64,000 bases of DNA from assembly GCF_001905595.1 (NCBI RefSeq), contig NZ_LIXI01000009.1:1-64000 (forward strand), in the 5' to 3' direction. Shown piece after piece: positions 28,270 through 37,301 of the stretch. How positions within the stretch are numbered: position 1 is the stretch's first letter; each line of letters begins with the position of its first letter. The position numbers were made by a program, and so were the translations under genes. Source of the stretch: Streptomyces sp. CB00316 (GTDB lineage Bacteria; Actinomycetota; Actinomycetes; Streptomycetales; Streptomycetaceae). A model generated the notes under the pieces. That model searched no databases, was not told the DNA's origin, and worked only from the letters and a program-made list of their open reading frames with translations.

Positions 28270-29298
28270 TCAGCGGGTCACGGCGGTCACGTCCGGCTGG
28301 GCCGTTTCGTCCGGTCGTCCGTCGTACGGGCCCCGGGCGGCGGCGGCCGACGGGCGGCTCTGGGTGAGGGCCGCCCCGGCCAGCACGATCACCGCGCCCA
28401 CCGGGGTGTTCCAGCTCAGCTGCTCGCCGAGTAGGGCGACGCCCGCCGCGGTGGCGATCACCGGGATGAAGTAGGTGACCATCTGCCCGGTCGTGGGTCC
28501 GACCTCCTGGACCAGCCCGTACTGCAGCAGTACCGCAAGACCCGTACCGAGCGCTCCGAGCGCCAGGACCGACAGTGTGGGCAGCAGGGGGAAAGTGTCG
28601 GGAGTGGAGGTGAACACCGGTGTCACCACCGCCAGTTGAAGCGTCCCGACGAAGAGCTGGCTGCCGCTGAGCGTCAGCGTCGAGGAGCCGGTACCGGCCA
28701 GCGTGCGGCGGACGTAGATCCAGCCGACCGCGTAGCTGAACGAGGCCAGCAGCGCCATCCCCGTACCGGGCAGATCCAGGCCGGAGAAGCCCTGCCAGGC
28801 GCCCAGGACCGTCAGCACCCCGAGGAAACCGACGCCCAGGCCCGCCACGCGGCGGCGGGTCGGGCGGTCCTCGGAGAGGGCGACCACCGAGAGGGCCATG
28901 CCCCACAGGGGCGAGGTCGCGTTGCAGATGCCCGCGAGGGTGGAGGGGATCGTCAGCTCGGCGTAGGAGAAGAGGGAGAACGGCAGCGAGTTGAGGAAGA
29001 ACGCCGCCACGGTGATGTGCCCCCAGGTCCGGGCCGAGCGCGGCAGCCGCTCACGGCGCATCGCCATCGCGACGGCCAGGACCGCGGTCCCGGCCAGCAG
29101 CCTGCCGAGCGTGACCTGGAACGGTGCGTATCCCTCGGTGCCCACCTTGATGAGCAGGAAGCTGAACCCCCAGATCAGGGAGAGCGCGGCGAACCGGATC
29201 CGCCAGTCCACGGCCGGGCGTCGGGCGGCGGGAGCAGGTGACGGAAGGGGCGCGGAGGCGGTCAAAGGGGCGGCGGGCTGCTGGCAGGGGGCGCTCAT
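28270..29298 (-). CDS. EamA family drug/metabolite transporter
   Basis: This 342-residue, ten-helix transporter has a proline/alanine-rich N-terminal tail and typical EamA repeats (FAALSLIWGFSFLLIKVGTE; GLVQEVGPTTGQMVTYFIPV). It is divergent from the LysR gene at 29409, the usual arrangement of a regulator and the exporter it controls. The substrate is unknown. Confidence 0.88.
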   Translation of the reverse strand: MSAPCQQPAAPLTASAPLPSPAPAARRPAVDWRIRFAALSLIWGFSFLLIKVGTEGYAPFQVTLGRLLAGTAVLAVAMAMRRERLPRSARTWGHITVAAFFLNSLPFSLFSYAELTIPSTLAGICNATSPLWGMALSVVALSEDRPTRRRVAGLGVGFLGVLTVLGAWQGFSGLDLPGTGMALLASFSYAVGWIYVRRTLAGTGSSTLTLSGSQLFVGTLQLAVVTPVFTSTPDTFPLLPTLSVLALGALGTGLAVLLQYGLVQEVGPTTGQMVTYFIPVIATAAGVALLGEQLSWNTPVGAVIVLAGAALTQSRPSAAAARGPYDGRPDETAQPDVTAVTR

Positions 29299-29377
29299 GG
29301 CTCAACGATGGCGAACGGCACTGATAAGAACAAGCGAGAGTTTCTGTGCTGGTCCACGTAGTATCGCTTACATGTTT

Positions 29378-29429
29378 CTGGAGCGGACGTCTTGAACCTG
29401 GAGCGGACATGTTGAATCTGGAGCGGCTG
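29378..29429 (+). repeat. 20-bp tandem repeat across the LysR start
   Basis: CTGGAGCGGACGTCTTGAAC (29378-29397) is followed directly by CTGGAGCGGACATGTTGAAT (29398-29417) and a partial third unit beginning CTGGAGCGG (29418). The second unit contains the GGAG ribosome site and start ATG of the LysR gene; the first contains the matching GGAG without an ATG. Confidence 0.8.
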
Positions 29430-30332
29430 CGTACCCTGGACGCCCTCGCCCGGCACGGCTCGGTGAGCGGAGCCGCCGGGGGGCTGCATGTCACCACGTC
29501 GGCCGTCTCGCAGCAGATGGCCAAGCTGGAGCGCGAGGTCGGGCAGCAGCTGCTCGCCAGGAACGGCCGTGGCGTCCGCCTCACCGACGCGGGCCGGCTG
29601 CTCGCGGACCACGCCGCGCGGATCCTGTCGCAGGTGGAGCTGGCCCAGTCCGACATCGAGGCCCAGCGCGGCGAGGTGGTCGGCGAGGTGACGCTCTCCG
29701 CGTTCCCCACGGCGGCGCGCGGACTGCTGCCCGCCACGCTCACCGCCCTGCGCGCGGAGCATCCCGAACTGAGGTTGCGAACCCGGGAGTTGGAGCCGGA
29801 GCAGGGACTCCAGGCGGTACTGCGGGGCGATGTCGACGTGGCCGTGGTGCTCGACTGGAGCAACAAGCGGCTCCCCGTGCCCGGCGGCCTGGCCCAGGCC
29901 GAACTCCTGGACGACGCACCGGACATCGCCATGCCGACCGGGCATCCGCTGGCCGGCCGGGCCGAAGTGGAGCTGGAGGACTTCGCACAGGACGAGTGGG
30001 TCTCCTGGCCCGAGGGCGAATTCTGTTACGAGTGGCTCATGTTCACCCTCCGCTCCCGGGGCATCGAACCGCGCATCTCCCACCTGGCAGGTGAACACCA
30101 CACGCAACTCGCCCTGATCGCCGCCGGGTTCGGCGTATGCGTCGCACCGAGGCTGGGCCGTGGACCCGTTCCCGAGGGGGTCTCCCTGGTACCGGTGCGG
30201 CAGACCATGCGCCGCCACATCCACGCCGTCTGGCGCGCGGACGCCGACCGCCGCCCCTCGGTCCGGGCCGCGGTCGAAGCGCTGCGGGCGGCGGGGGCGC
30301 GGGTGGCGTTCAGGGATTCCGCCGGGGGGTGA
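29409..30332 (+). CDS. LysR family transcriptional regulator
   Basis: This 307-residue protein has an N-terminal LysR helix-turn-helix (MLNLERLRTLDALARHGSVS, GLHVTTSAVSQQMAKLERE) and a substrate-binding-like effector domain (about 90-300). ATG 29409 with GGAG eight bases upstream was chosen over an in-frame start at 29346. It is divergent from an EamA exporter, which it probably controls together with itself, and ends immediately before the convergent flavoprotein gene. Confidence 0.9.
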   Translation: MLNLERLRTLDALARHGSVSGAAGGLHVTTSAVSQQMAKLEREVGQQLLARNGRGVRLTDAGRLLADHAARILSQVELAQSDIEAQRGEVVGEVTLSAFPTAARGLLPATLTALRAEHPELRLRTRELEPEQGLQAVLRGDVDVAVVLDWSNKRLPVPGGLAQAELLDDAPDIAMPTGHPLAGRAEVELEDFAQDEWVSWPEGEFCYEWLMFTLRSRGIEPRISHLAGEHHTQLALIAAGFGVCVAPRLGRGPVPEGVSLVPVRQTMRRHIHAVWRADADRRPSVRAAVEALRAAGARVAFRDSAGG

Positions 30333-30806
30333 CTACCGGGCCAGGTCCGCCAGCTTGCGGAAGTCCCACGAGGTGGTGGCGTCCGGGGTGAGCCGCAGCC
30401 AGGCGTGCCGGCCGTCGTGCGGCATCTCCTCCATCCCGAAGTACTTCGCGGGGAACAGCCGCTCCGGTACGTCGAGTTCGGGACACCGCTCGCCCGTGCG
30501 CGGTGCCTCGCCGACGAACTCCGCCGTACCGGACAACTCCACGCCGCGCAGCTCGTCGTACTCCACCCCGTCGTCGACCACGACAGCGATCCGCGGGTCC
30601 TCGCACAGCTGGGACCAGCGCAGACTGCGGGTGATGGAGTACAGCCAGAGTGAGGTGCCGTCCCAGACGAACCAGAGCGCGCCGATGTGCGGAGGGCCGT
30701 CGGCGGCGAGGGTGGCGACCCGGCAGGTGCGCTGCTCGCGGAGATAGATGTCCCGCTCCTCGGGGGTCATCATGATCCTGCGACCGCGGCGCTGGGTGTC
30801 GGTCAT
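30333..30806 (-). CDS. pyridoxamine 5'-phosphate oxidase family protein
   Basis: This 157-residue split-barrel protein shows MTPEERDIYLREQRTCRVAT, LAADGPPHIGALWFVWDG and YSITRSLRWSQLCEDPRIAV, typical of flavin- or F420-binding proteins of the PNPOx-like superfamily. The catalytic activity is unknown. It is convergent with the LysR gene (no gap) and divergent from the isochorismatase-like gene, with a palindromic site between their starts. Confidence 0.83.
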   Translation of the reverse strand: MTDTQRRGRRIMMTPEERDIYLREQRTCRVATLAADGPPHIGALWFVWDGTSLWLYSITRSLRWSQLCEDPRIAVVVDDGVEYDELRGVELSGTAEFVGEAPRTGERCPELDVPERLFPAKYFGMEEMPHDGRHAWLRLTPDATTSWDFRKLADLAR

Positions 30807-30826
30807 GCGGATTCCTCCCCTTGATA

Positions 30827-30843
30827 TCTGATGGTATGTCAGA
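30827..30843. promoter_or_regulatory. putative operator between divergent genes
   Basis: TCTGA, seven bases, TCAGA forms a 17-bp inverted repeat (TCTGATGGTATGTCAGA) 21 bases before the minus-strand start and 91 bases before the plus-strand start. Its position fits a shared operator; the binding protein is unknown. Confidence 0.5.
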
Positions 30844-30934
30844 AAGCATGGGGCCGCTTACCGTGCGGCGCAATGCCGTTCGCCGCGCGGCAGACACCAG
30901 GACCGGAGAAGGCCCCGGAAGGAGGAGGAGCGCC

Positions 30935-31594
30935 GTGGCGTCCAGAGAATCCCAGGAACGGCTCGCCGCGCTGCTGGCCCCCGACACCACCGTACTGCTG
31001 ACCGTCGAATGCCAGCAGGGGGTCGTGGGGCCGGACAGCGCCCTGCCCGAACTCGCCGGGGCCGCCCGCTCCTCGGGCGCCCTCGACAACATCGCCCGGC
31101 TGGTCGCCGCCGCCCACGAGGGCGGGGTCCAGGTCATGCACGCCGTCGCCGAGAGCCGCCCCGACGGACGCGGCGCCAACCGCAACGCCCGGCTCTTCCG
31201 CGCCGCCGCCAGACTCCCCGTCCAGCAGCACACCGGCACCACCGCCGTGCGGGTCGCGGCGCCCGTCCAGGTCGCGGACGAGGATCTCGTCGTACGGCGG
31301 CTGCACGGGCTCTCGCCGCTCGCCGGCACCGACGTGGACGCCCTCCTGCGCAACCTCGGCTGCCGCACGCTCGTCGTCACCGGGGTCTCGGCCAACGTCG
31401 CGATCCCCAACGCCGTGTTCGACGCCGTCAACCTCGGCTACACGGCCGTCGTCCCGGCCGACGCGATCGCGGGGACGCCCGCCGAGTACACCCCCGCCAT
31501 GATCCGCAACACCCTCGCCCTGGTTGCCACCATCACCACCACCGACGACATCCTGGGCCGCTGGAAGGAGCCCCGCAGGCGGCCCCGCGCCTAG
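30935..31594 (+). CDS. isochorismatase-fold (cysteine hydrolase-like) protein lacking the catalytic triad
   Basis: This 219-residue protein has the isochorismatase-like fold (TTVLLTVECQQGVVGP, LVAAAHEGGVQVMHAV, LLRNLGCRTLVVTGVSANVA, VNLGYTAVVPADAI). The usual Asp-Lys-Cys triad is not seen: the first Asp position reads Glu in VECQ, the Lys position reads Arg in VVRRLHG, and the nucleophile position after GVSANV is Ala. It may have another activity or a non-catalytic role. GTG 30935 is preceded by a very strong site (GGAAGGAGGAGGAG); the frame opens earlier, at 30821. Confidence 0.78.
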   Translation: MASRESQERLAALLAPDTTVLLTVECQQGVVGPDSALPELAGAARSSGALDNIARLVAAAHEGGVQVMHAVAESRPDGRGANRNARLFRAAARLPVQQHTGTTAVRVAAPVQVADEDLVVRRLHGLSPLAGTDVDALLRNLGCRTLVVTGVSANVAIPNAVFDAVNLGYTAVVPADAIAGTPAEYTPAMIRNTLALVATITTTDDILGRWKEPRRRPRA

Positions 31595-31661
31595 GGAGCA
31601 GAGCCCTCCGCCCAGGGAGCCAAGCTCCTGCGAGCTCCCTCCGCTCACGGGGCACAGACCC

Positions 31662-32108
31662 CTACGCCAGCGTGATCGAGTCGCCCTCCACCGTGATCTC
31701 CCGCGCGGGCAGCGGCTGGGTCGCGGGACCTGCGGTGGGACTGCCCGTCGCCGCGTCGAACGTCGAATTGTGGCAGGGGCAGGTGATGACGTTGTCCGTG
31801 ACGTCCTTGACCGCACAGCCCTGGTGGGTGCACGTGGCCGAGAACGCCTTGAACTGACCGGCCGTCGGCTGGGTCACCACGACCTTCTGCGCGGCGAAGA
31901 CGACCCCGCCGCCCTCGGGGATGTCGGCGGTCTTCGCCAGGACGGCCCCACCCGACCTGCCGCTCCCCGGCTGCTCGACCGACTCCGCGCCACCCGACCC
32001 GTCCGAACCCCCGCACGCGGTGAGTGCGGCGGCCGCCCCGGCCGCACCCACCGCCAGGACGACGGTGCGGCGTTCGAGGAGGGTCCGGCGTTCCTGGGCT
32101 GCGCTCAT
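31662..32108 (-). CDS. Rieske [2Fe-2S] domain protein, exported
   Basis: This 148-residue protein has a twin-arginine-like start (LLERRTVVLAVGAAGAAAAL) ending in the lipobox-like LTAC, a Ser/Gly linker and a Rieske domain with both cluster motifs, CTHQGC and CPCHNS. It should be an exported, probably lipid-anchored electron carrier or redox protein; the partner is not in the window. ATG 32108 has AAGGGA upstream. Such single-domain Rieske proteins are frequent in Streptomyces. Confidence 0.88.
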   Translation of the reverse strand: MSAAQERRTLLERRTVVLAVGAAGAAAALTACGGSDGSGGAESVEQPGSGRSGGAVLAKTADIPEGGGVVFAAQKVVVTQPTAGQFKAFSATCTHQGCAVKDVTDNVITCPCHNSTFDAATGSPTAGPATQPLPAREITVEGDSITLA

Positions 32109-32138
32109 CGTGGCATTTCCCTTCAGCGGTATCCATGA

Positions 32139-32372
32139 ATGTGTCCTTCGGCCATGGGTACGGAGATCAGGGCGCGGGTGTTCAGTGCGGTGGCGCGGGT
32201 CCCTGCCGGTGTCAGAACTCCGGGTGCGGCGGCCGATAGCCTGGGCCCCATCCTCACCGAAGTCACCGCGACCCGCTACGTCACGCCCCTGCGTGAGGGC
32301 GGCTCGCTCCCCGGGATCGTCGAGGCCGACGATCTCGGCACGTACGTCACGAAGTTGTCTACCTGGAGGTGA
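32139..32372 (+). pseudogene. HipA-like kinase gene, 5' fragment
   Basis: The segment ILTEVTATRYVTPLREGG, then SLPGIVEADDLGTYV, is the typical N-terminus of a HipA-family kinase common in Streptomyces. After TYVTK (about 32355) the similarity stops, replaced by LSTWR and a stop at 32372; about 230 residues including the kinase core are missing. The expected first codon reads ATC at 32250 in place of ATG. The break marks the right edge of core-like gene content and the start of a mosaic region. Confidence 0.7.
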
Positions 32373-32756
32373 ACACCGCCCAGGCCCGGTGCACCCCGAG
32401 GGGCACGTCACATCGCTTCGTGGAGCAGCCTCGTGCATGCCCGCTGGTCAGGCCGGCGAACGGGGGGCTCCGAGCCCCGGCTAGGGTTCAGCTCGGGCCT
32501 GCCGAAGCTCTGAGCCGAGCGCGGTAGCGCGTCACATCACGAATCGGTCCTCCCGCGCCGCGACGGCCGAACGCGACTGCATGCCCCGGTCGGTGTCCGC
32601 TCCGCCGACCGGCGGACAACACTGGCTCGTCGCGCCCACCGTATGACCGGACTGTCACAAGATGATTTCTATGGAACATCACCGTCTCGGCACACGTCTC
32701 GGGAGGTGACGGGGCTGCCGGCCCCGGATACACATCTACGAGTAAGGCTGGGTGGG
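32373..32756. other. intergenic region after the truncated HipA-like gene
   Basis: No gene is supported. The 3' half (about 32640-32756) contains AT-richer sequence that may be the promoter of the carboxypeptidase gene. An in-frame extension of that gene from 32643 is possible but not favoured. Confidence 0.4.
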
Positions 32757-34862
32757 ATGGCGACGAACGCGGTCTCGGGCGGAAGCCCGGAGTCTCCTGA
32801 GCGTGAGAACGGGCCGGAGACGACGGCTGCGGCCGATGACCGCCGGACGCATCTCCACGAGGGCCCCGTGGAAGAGGAGCGCCTCGCCGACGGCCCGCCG
32901 GAGCCCCTGACAGCCCCACCGCAGCCGGAATACCCGGTGAGGGAGGACGCGCCGGCGTCCAACGGTGACACTCCACCCGCGATTGGCGCCTCCAGCGAGG
33001 ACGACGCGGCCCCGCCCGTGGACGTGGACACGCCGCAGACCGCTGCTGTGGCCGGGAGGTCCCAGGCCGCCTCAGAGGTCGGATCCCGGCCCGACGCCGA
33101 GCACAGGCCCGGCGATGCCCGGGCTGCGGCAGCCGAGGACAGACCCGGAACACCTGTGCCCACACGCGCCCGGCCGGTGGCAGCCCGTGGCGACGGCGAG
33201 CTTGCCTCCGCCACCCCCGCCCGCGACGCCGCCCCCCGTACCCAGCCCGACAAGGCCCCCTCCGCGGCGACATCGCGACCGGCTGTGGACCACGCCACCG
33301 TCACCCTGAACACGAGGACTCTGGCCACAGGGCGGGCCGCCACGCCCGCCGACCGCACGGCGGATGCGTCACGTCGGCCCGTGCCCTCGTGGGCGCGGCC
33401 AGAGGGGGACGACCAGCCCATCCGTGCCCTCGTCGTGCCGAAGGCTCTGGACACTCCGACGACCAACTTTGCCCACCCTGCGACCGCGCCGGCCGCCGCC
33501 CCGCGCCCCTTCGAACCCGTGTTCGCCGGCTCTCCTCAGGCAGCGGACTCCGCCGAGGCTCCGCTCAGCCAACTGACCGACGCCCCTGGCCCGGCCGAGA
33601 CCTCGCGCCGCAGCGCAGGGCGCCGGGTAAAGGTGTGGACCCCGGTCCTGCTACTCCTCGCTGGAGCCGTGGCCGGATCCCAGCTGCTCCGTCCGCTGCC
33701 CGACCCCCGTATCATCGCGGCCGACCGGACTCACACCGTGGAGGGGCGGCTGGCCGTTCCGTGGCCCGAGGAGGGGCAGGGGGCTGTACGCATCCCCGGT
33801 TCGGGGACGATCAGCACGTTCGGCATACAGAGGCCGGTGCCGATCGCGAGCGTCGCCAAGATCATGACGGCGTACGTCGTACTCAAGGATCACCCTCTGA
33901 GCAAGGGCGAGGCCGGCCCCACCGTCACCGTCGACGCCAGGGCCGTCGCGGAGGGCCGGTCGGAGAACGAGTCCCGTATCGCTGAGCTCACCGAGGGCAG
34001 CACCTACAGCCAGCTCGACATGCTGAAGATGCTGATGATCCCGTCGGGCAACAACACCGCTCGGCTGCTGGCGCGTTGGTCCACCGGCAGTGGATCCGAG
34101 GCCCCCTTCGTGGAGAGGATGAACGCCGCAGCCCGCGAGCTCGGGATGAAGGACACCACCTACACCGACCCGAGCGGTCTCGACGCGGGCACCGTGAGCA
34201 CGGCCGCCGACCAGCTCAAGCTCGCCGAGGCGGTGATGAAGGACGACGTGTTCCGCTCCGTGGTCGCCCTGCCGGACGCCGAGATCGAGAACCTCTCCCA
34301 GCGGTTGATCAACAACAACACCCTGCTCAGCGCCCCCGAACTGAGCATTCGCGGTATCAAGACCGGGTCGAGCACCCCGGCCGGCGGCGCGCTGGTGTGG
34401 GCGGGCTACAAGACCGTCGGCAATGAGACCCCGCTGATCCTGGGCGCGCTGCTGGAACAGCGGGCGGACGGCCCGGACCTCAACGCGGCCCGGAGTCTCG
34501 CCTTGGTACTGGCCAACAGCAAGAAGGTCATAGAGTCCGTCCGCGGAGCCCTGACCTCGGCCACGGTGGTTCGCAAGGGGGACACGGTCGGCCACGTGGA
34601 CGACGGGCTCGGCGGCCGTACGCCGCTCGTGGCGGGCGCGGACCTGAAGGTCGCCGCCACCCCCGGCCAGACGCTGCGCCTCACGCTCGCCACGAGCGGC
34701 GGGACAGGGGTGAAGACCCCAGTTCCGCGCATGGCTGCCGCGGGCGCCGAGGTAGGAGTGCTGACTGCGGGCGAGGGCGCGGGCGCCCGGAGCGTGACGG
34801 TCGTGGCCGCCGAGGAGCTGACCGAGCCGTCGATCGGCACCCGCCTGACGCGCGTCGGCTGA
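32757..34862 (+). CDS. D-alanyl-D-alanine carboxypeptidase with long cytoplasmic extension
   Basis: This 701-residue penicillin-binding protein (class S11) would trim the D-Ala from peptidoglycan stem peptides. A Pro/Ala/Glu-rich disordered N-terminal region (1-290) precedes one membrane helix (about 293-311) and an external catalytic domain with all three motifs: S365-V-A-K368, S430-G-N and K535-T-G. The large cytoplasmic extension is characteristic of some Streptomyces enzymes and may be a regulatory or phosphorylation target. ATG 32757 was chosen after GGTGGG. It lies just beyond the truncated HipA-like gene and is followed 29 bases later by an IS element. Confidence 0.88.
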   Translation: MATNAVSGGSPESPERENGPETTAAADDRRTHLHEGPVEEERLADGPPEPLTAPPQPEYPVREDAPASNGDTPPAIGASSEDDAAPPVDVDTPQTAAVAGRSQAASEVGSRPDAEHRPGDARAAAAEDRPGTPVPTRARPVAARGDGELASATPARDAAPRTQPDKAPSAATSRPAVDHATVTLNTRTLATGRAATPADRTADASRRPVPSWARPEGDDQPIRALVVPKALDTPTTNFAHPATAPAAAPRPFEPVFAGSPQAADSAEAPLSQLTDAPGPAETSRRSAGRRVKVWTPVLLLLAGAVAGSQLLRPLPDPRIIAADRTHTVEGRLAVPWPEEGQGAVRIPGSGTISTFGIQRPVPIASVAKIMTAYVVLKDHPLSKGEAGPTVTVDARAVAEGRSENESRIAELTEGSTYSQLDMLKMLMIPSGNNTARLLARWSTGSGSEAPFVERMNAAARELGMKDTTYTDPSGLDAGTVSTAADQLKLAEAVMKDDVFRSVVALPDAEIENLSQRLINNNTLLSAPELSIRGIKTGSSTPAGGALVWAGYKTVGNETPLILGALLEQRADGPDLNAARSLALVLANSKKVIESVRGALTSATVVRKGDTVGHVDDGLGGRTPLVAGADLKVAATPGQTLRLTLATSGGTGVKTPVPRMAAAGAEVGVLTAGEGAGARSVTVVAAEELTEPSIGTRLTRVG

Positions 34863-34890
34863 GGTTCCTCGGAGCCGTTGGCGCTGTCCC

Positions 34891-35700
34891 AGGGCGTTTC
34901 GTTCGAATCATCGGGTAGCCCAGAGGAAGATACCGGCGGCATGCAGTCCTGCCAGATAGATGGTGGCGGTCTTCTCGTAGCGGGTAGCGATGCCGCGCCA
35001 CTGCTTGAGGCGGTTGATGCATCGTTCGACAGTGTTGCGTTGCTCGTATGCCTCGCGGTCGAAAGCCGGTGGTCTGCCGCCTCGGCTGCCCCTGTGCAGT
35101 CGGTGGCTTCTCTGGTCCGCCGGAACGGGGATCACTGCCCGGATTCCGCGCTTGCGTAAGTGTTCGCGGATGGCGCGTGAGGAGTACGCCTTGTCGGCCA
35201 GGACTACGTCCGGTCCGGTGCGGGGCCGTCCGCGTCGGCGGGGAACGCGCAAGCACGCCATCACGTGGGCGAAGGAGGGCGCGTCACCGACCTGTCCGGC
35301 GGTGAGATGGAAAGCGAGCGGCCGACAATGGGAGTCTGCCGCGAGGTGGACCTTCGTGGTCAGTCCGCCGCGAGACCGTCCGATGGCATGATCGTGCGGC
35401 TCGCCGGCCCGGGGCCCCTCTGGGGCGGGCCCCGGCCGCGTGCTGGTGAGCCCGCACGATGGTGGAGTCCACCGAGACGGCCCAGGTCCGGTCCTCGTCG
35501 GCGTATGCCTGGGCCACGAGCGCGGTGAAACCCCGCTTCCAGGTGCCGTCGAAGGCCCACATGCGAAGCCGGTTGTAGACGCCCTTCCAGTTGCCGTACC
35601 GCTCGGGCAGATGGATCCATTGCGATCCCGTCTGGAACTTCCAGGCGATCGCATCGAATACCACGCGGTGGTCCCGCCACCGACCACCGCGCTTCAACTT
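34891..35700 (-). mobile_element. IS5-family insertion sequence, truncated at its 5' end
   Basis: The element carries a two-frame transposase and a terminal sequence AGGGCGTTTCGTTCG at 34891-34905 that recurs, slightly altered, at 37768-37782. The other end is missing: the transposase lacks about 40 N-terminal residues and the sequence runs directly into a glpX fragment at about 35694-35700. It should be immobile by itself. Confidence 0.8.
34908..35700 (-). pseudogene. IS5-type transposase, two overlapping frames, N-terminus missing
   Basis: The first part reads KRGGRWRDHRVVFDAIAWKF, HLPERYGNWKGVYNRLRMW and AVSVDSTIVRAHQHAAGA (first catalytic Asp). Around 35440-35400 it passes to another frame, giving GRSRGGLTTKVHLAAD, VVLADKAYSS (second Asp) and YEQRNTVERCINRLKQWRG (catalytic Glu) up to the stop at 34908. 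In this family such a shift is usually programmed, so that alone is not damage. The true start and about 40 residues are lost at the junction with glpX. Confidence 0.8.
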
Positions 35701-35912
35701 CCGGTCCGCCCCTTGGCGGTGAGGGTGGTGCCCTCGACCGGGTCGACGGCCACGTCGCACTCGGGGCCGGTGCCGTCACCGACGTGCTCGCCGTTGAACA
35801 GCATCGGTGCCTCGTCCTTCTCACCCTCCCCGATAACGACGACGCCGTTCATGGCGACCGTGGAGACCATCGTGCGCATCGCCTTCACTGCCGCGCCGTC
35901 CGCGTTGATCTG
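35694..35912 (-). pseudogene. glpX: internal fragment of glpX (class II fructose-1,6-bisphosphatase)
   Basis: About 70 codons match GlpX: QINADGAAVKAMRTMVSTVA, MNGVVVIGEGEKDEAPMLF, NGEHVGDGTGPECDVAVDPV and EGTTLTAKG. The metal-binding Glu and Asp residues of this part are kept, but the protein is cut before Q and after AKG, where the IS junction begins. It is a remnant with no coding capacity for an enzyme. Confidence 0.85.
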
Positions 35913-36056
35913 GGAAGGACGGCCGAACAGCCACGAGGGGTGGACAGGGAGACCCGTCTCCGTTGCGTGGCCGAGAGGGCCGCAGTCATGCGGCGCGTTC
36001 CACTGGTGTACGACTCGCTCGGCCAGGGACGGTACGGGTGATCAGGGACGCAGTGA

Positions 36057-37301
36057 TCATTTCCGTGTCTGCGCTGGTCGCGGATCGACATGGTGCTGGG
36101 TGAGGCGGTGGTAGTGGCGGCTGCGGCGTCCGAGGATCACGGCGGCGAGGAGGCAGGCGAGGGCGGAGGCGAGGAGGATGGCGCCCTTGGCGTCGGTGAT
36201 GTGGGCGTCGGTGCTGTAGGAGAGTTCGGCGATCAGCAGGGAGACGGTGAAGCCGATCGCGGCGAGGATGCCGATGCCGGCGATGTCGGCCCAGGCGATC
36301 TTGGGATTGAGGTGGGCGCTGGTGAAGCGGCTGGTGAGCCAGGAGACGCCGAAGATCCCGAGGAACTTGCCCGCGAGGAGTCCGGCGAGGACGCCCCAGG
36401 TGATGCTGGAGGTCCAGAAACCGCCCGCGCCGGACAGCGAGACCCCCGCTGCCATGAGGGCGAAGACCGGCAGGGCGATCCCTGCGGAGAACGGGCGCAG
36501 CATCTCCTCCGCCCGGTGTGAGGGTGAGGACGTTTCGCCGTCGCGGGTGCGGGTGTGCATGAGCAGGCCCATCGCGACGCCGGCGATGGTGGCGTGGACG
36601 CCGGAGGCGTGCATCAGTGCCCAGATCACCACGGCGAGAGGGGCGAACAGCAGCCAGCCCGGGACCCGGGTGCGCAGGCGGGTGACGGCGCGGCCGGAGC
36701 CGTTCTGGAGGTAGCCGAACACGGCCAGGCCCAGGGCTGCCAGGGCGAGTGCGGCCAGGTTGAGGCCGCTGGTGTAGGCGACGGCGATGACCAGGACGGC
36801 GACCATGTCGTCGACAGTGGCCAGGGTGAGGAGGAAGGTGCGCAGCGGGGTGGGCAGGTGCCGGCCGACGACGGCAAGGACGGCGAGGGCGAAGGCGATG
36901 TCGGTGGCCATCGGGATGCCCCAGCCGCCCATCGCTTCCCCGCCGGAGGTGGCGGTGATCGCGAGGAAGATCAGGGCGGGGATCGCGACGCCGCCGATCG
37001 CGGCGGCGATCGGGAGCGCAGCGCGGCGCGGGTCGCGCAGCTCGCCGTGGACGAGTTCCTGCTTCAGCTCGTTGCCGACGATGAAGAAGAACACCGCCAG
37101 CAGCCCGTCCGCGGCCCACGCCTCGACGGAGAGGTTCAGGTGGAGGGCGGCGGGCCCGAAGGTGAAGGAGCGAAGGGACTCGTAGGAGTCGGCGAGGGGC
37201 GAGTTAGCCCAGACCAGCGCCAGGACAGCGGCGCCTATCAGGAGTGAGCCGCCGACCGCGTCCAGGCGCAGGGCAGCAGTGATCCGTGAAACAGCAGACA
37301 T
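36057..37301 (-). CDS. nhaA: Na+/H+ antiporter NhaA
   Basis: This 414-residue membrane protein exchanges sodium for protons. It has the NhaA helices, including ATDIAFALAVLAVVG and the sequence LATVDDMVAVLVIAVAYTSG that carries the two adjacent ion-binding aspartates, and FTVSLLIAELSYS near the C-terminus. ATG 37301 starts at MSAVSRITAALRLD; an ATG at 37337 is in frame. A 3' fragment of a second nhaA lies 500 bp away in opposite orientation, beside an IS end. Confidence 0.93.
   Translation of the reverse strand: MSAVSRITAALRLDAVGGSLLIGAAVLALVWANSPLADSYESLRSFTFGPAALHLNLSVEAWAADGLLAVFFFIVGNELKQELVHGELRDPRRAALPIAAAIGGVAIPALIFLAITATSGGEAMGGWGIPMATDIAFALAVLAVVGRHLPTPLRTFLLTLATVDDMVAVLVIAVAYTSGLNLAALALAALGLAVFGYLQNGSGRAVTRLRTRVPGWLLFAPLAVVIWALMHASGVHATIAGVAMGLLMHTRTRDGETSSPSHRAEEMLRPFSAGIALPVFALMAAGVSLSGAGGFWTSSITWGVLAGLLAGKFLGIFGVSWLTSRFTSAHLNPKIAWADIAGIGILAAIGFTVSLLIAELSYSTDAHITDAKGAILLASALACLLAAVILGRRSRHYHRLTQHHVDPRPAQTRK

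Noticed and set aside
34891..34910. GTTCGAATC, which resembles a tRNA T-loop.
   Set aside because: There is no acceptor stem, anticodon arm or matching 5' half; the sequence is the end of the IS element and recurs in its remnant.
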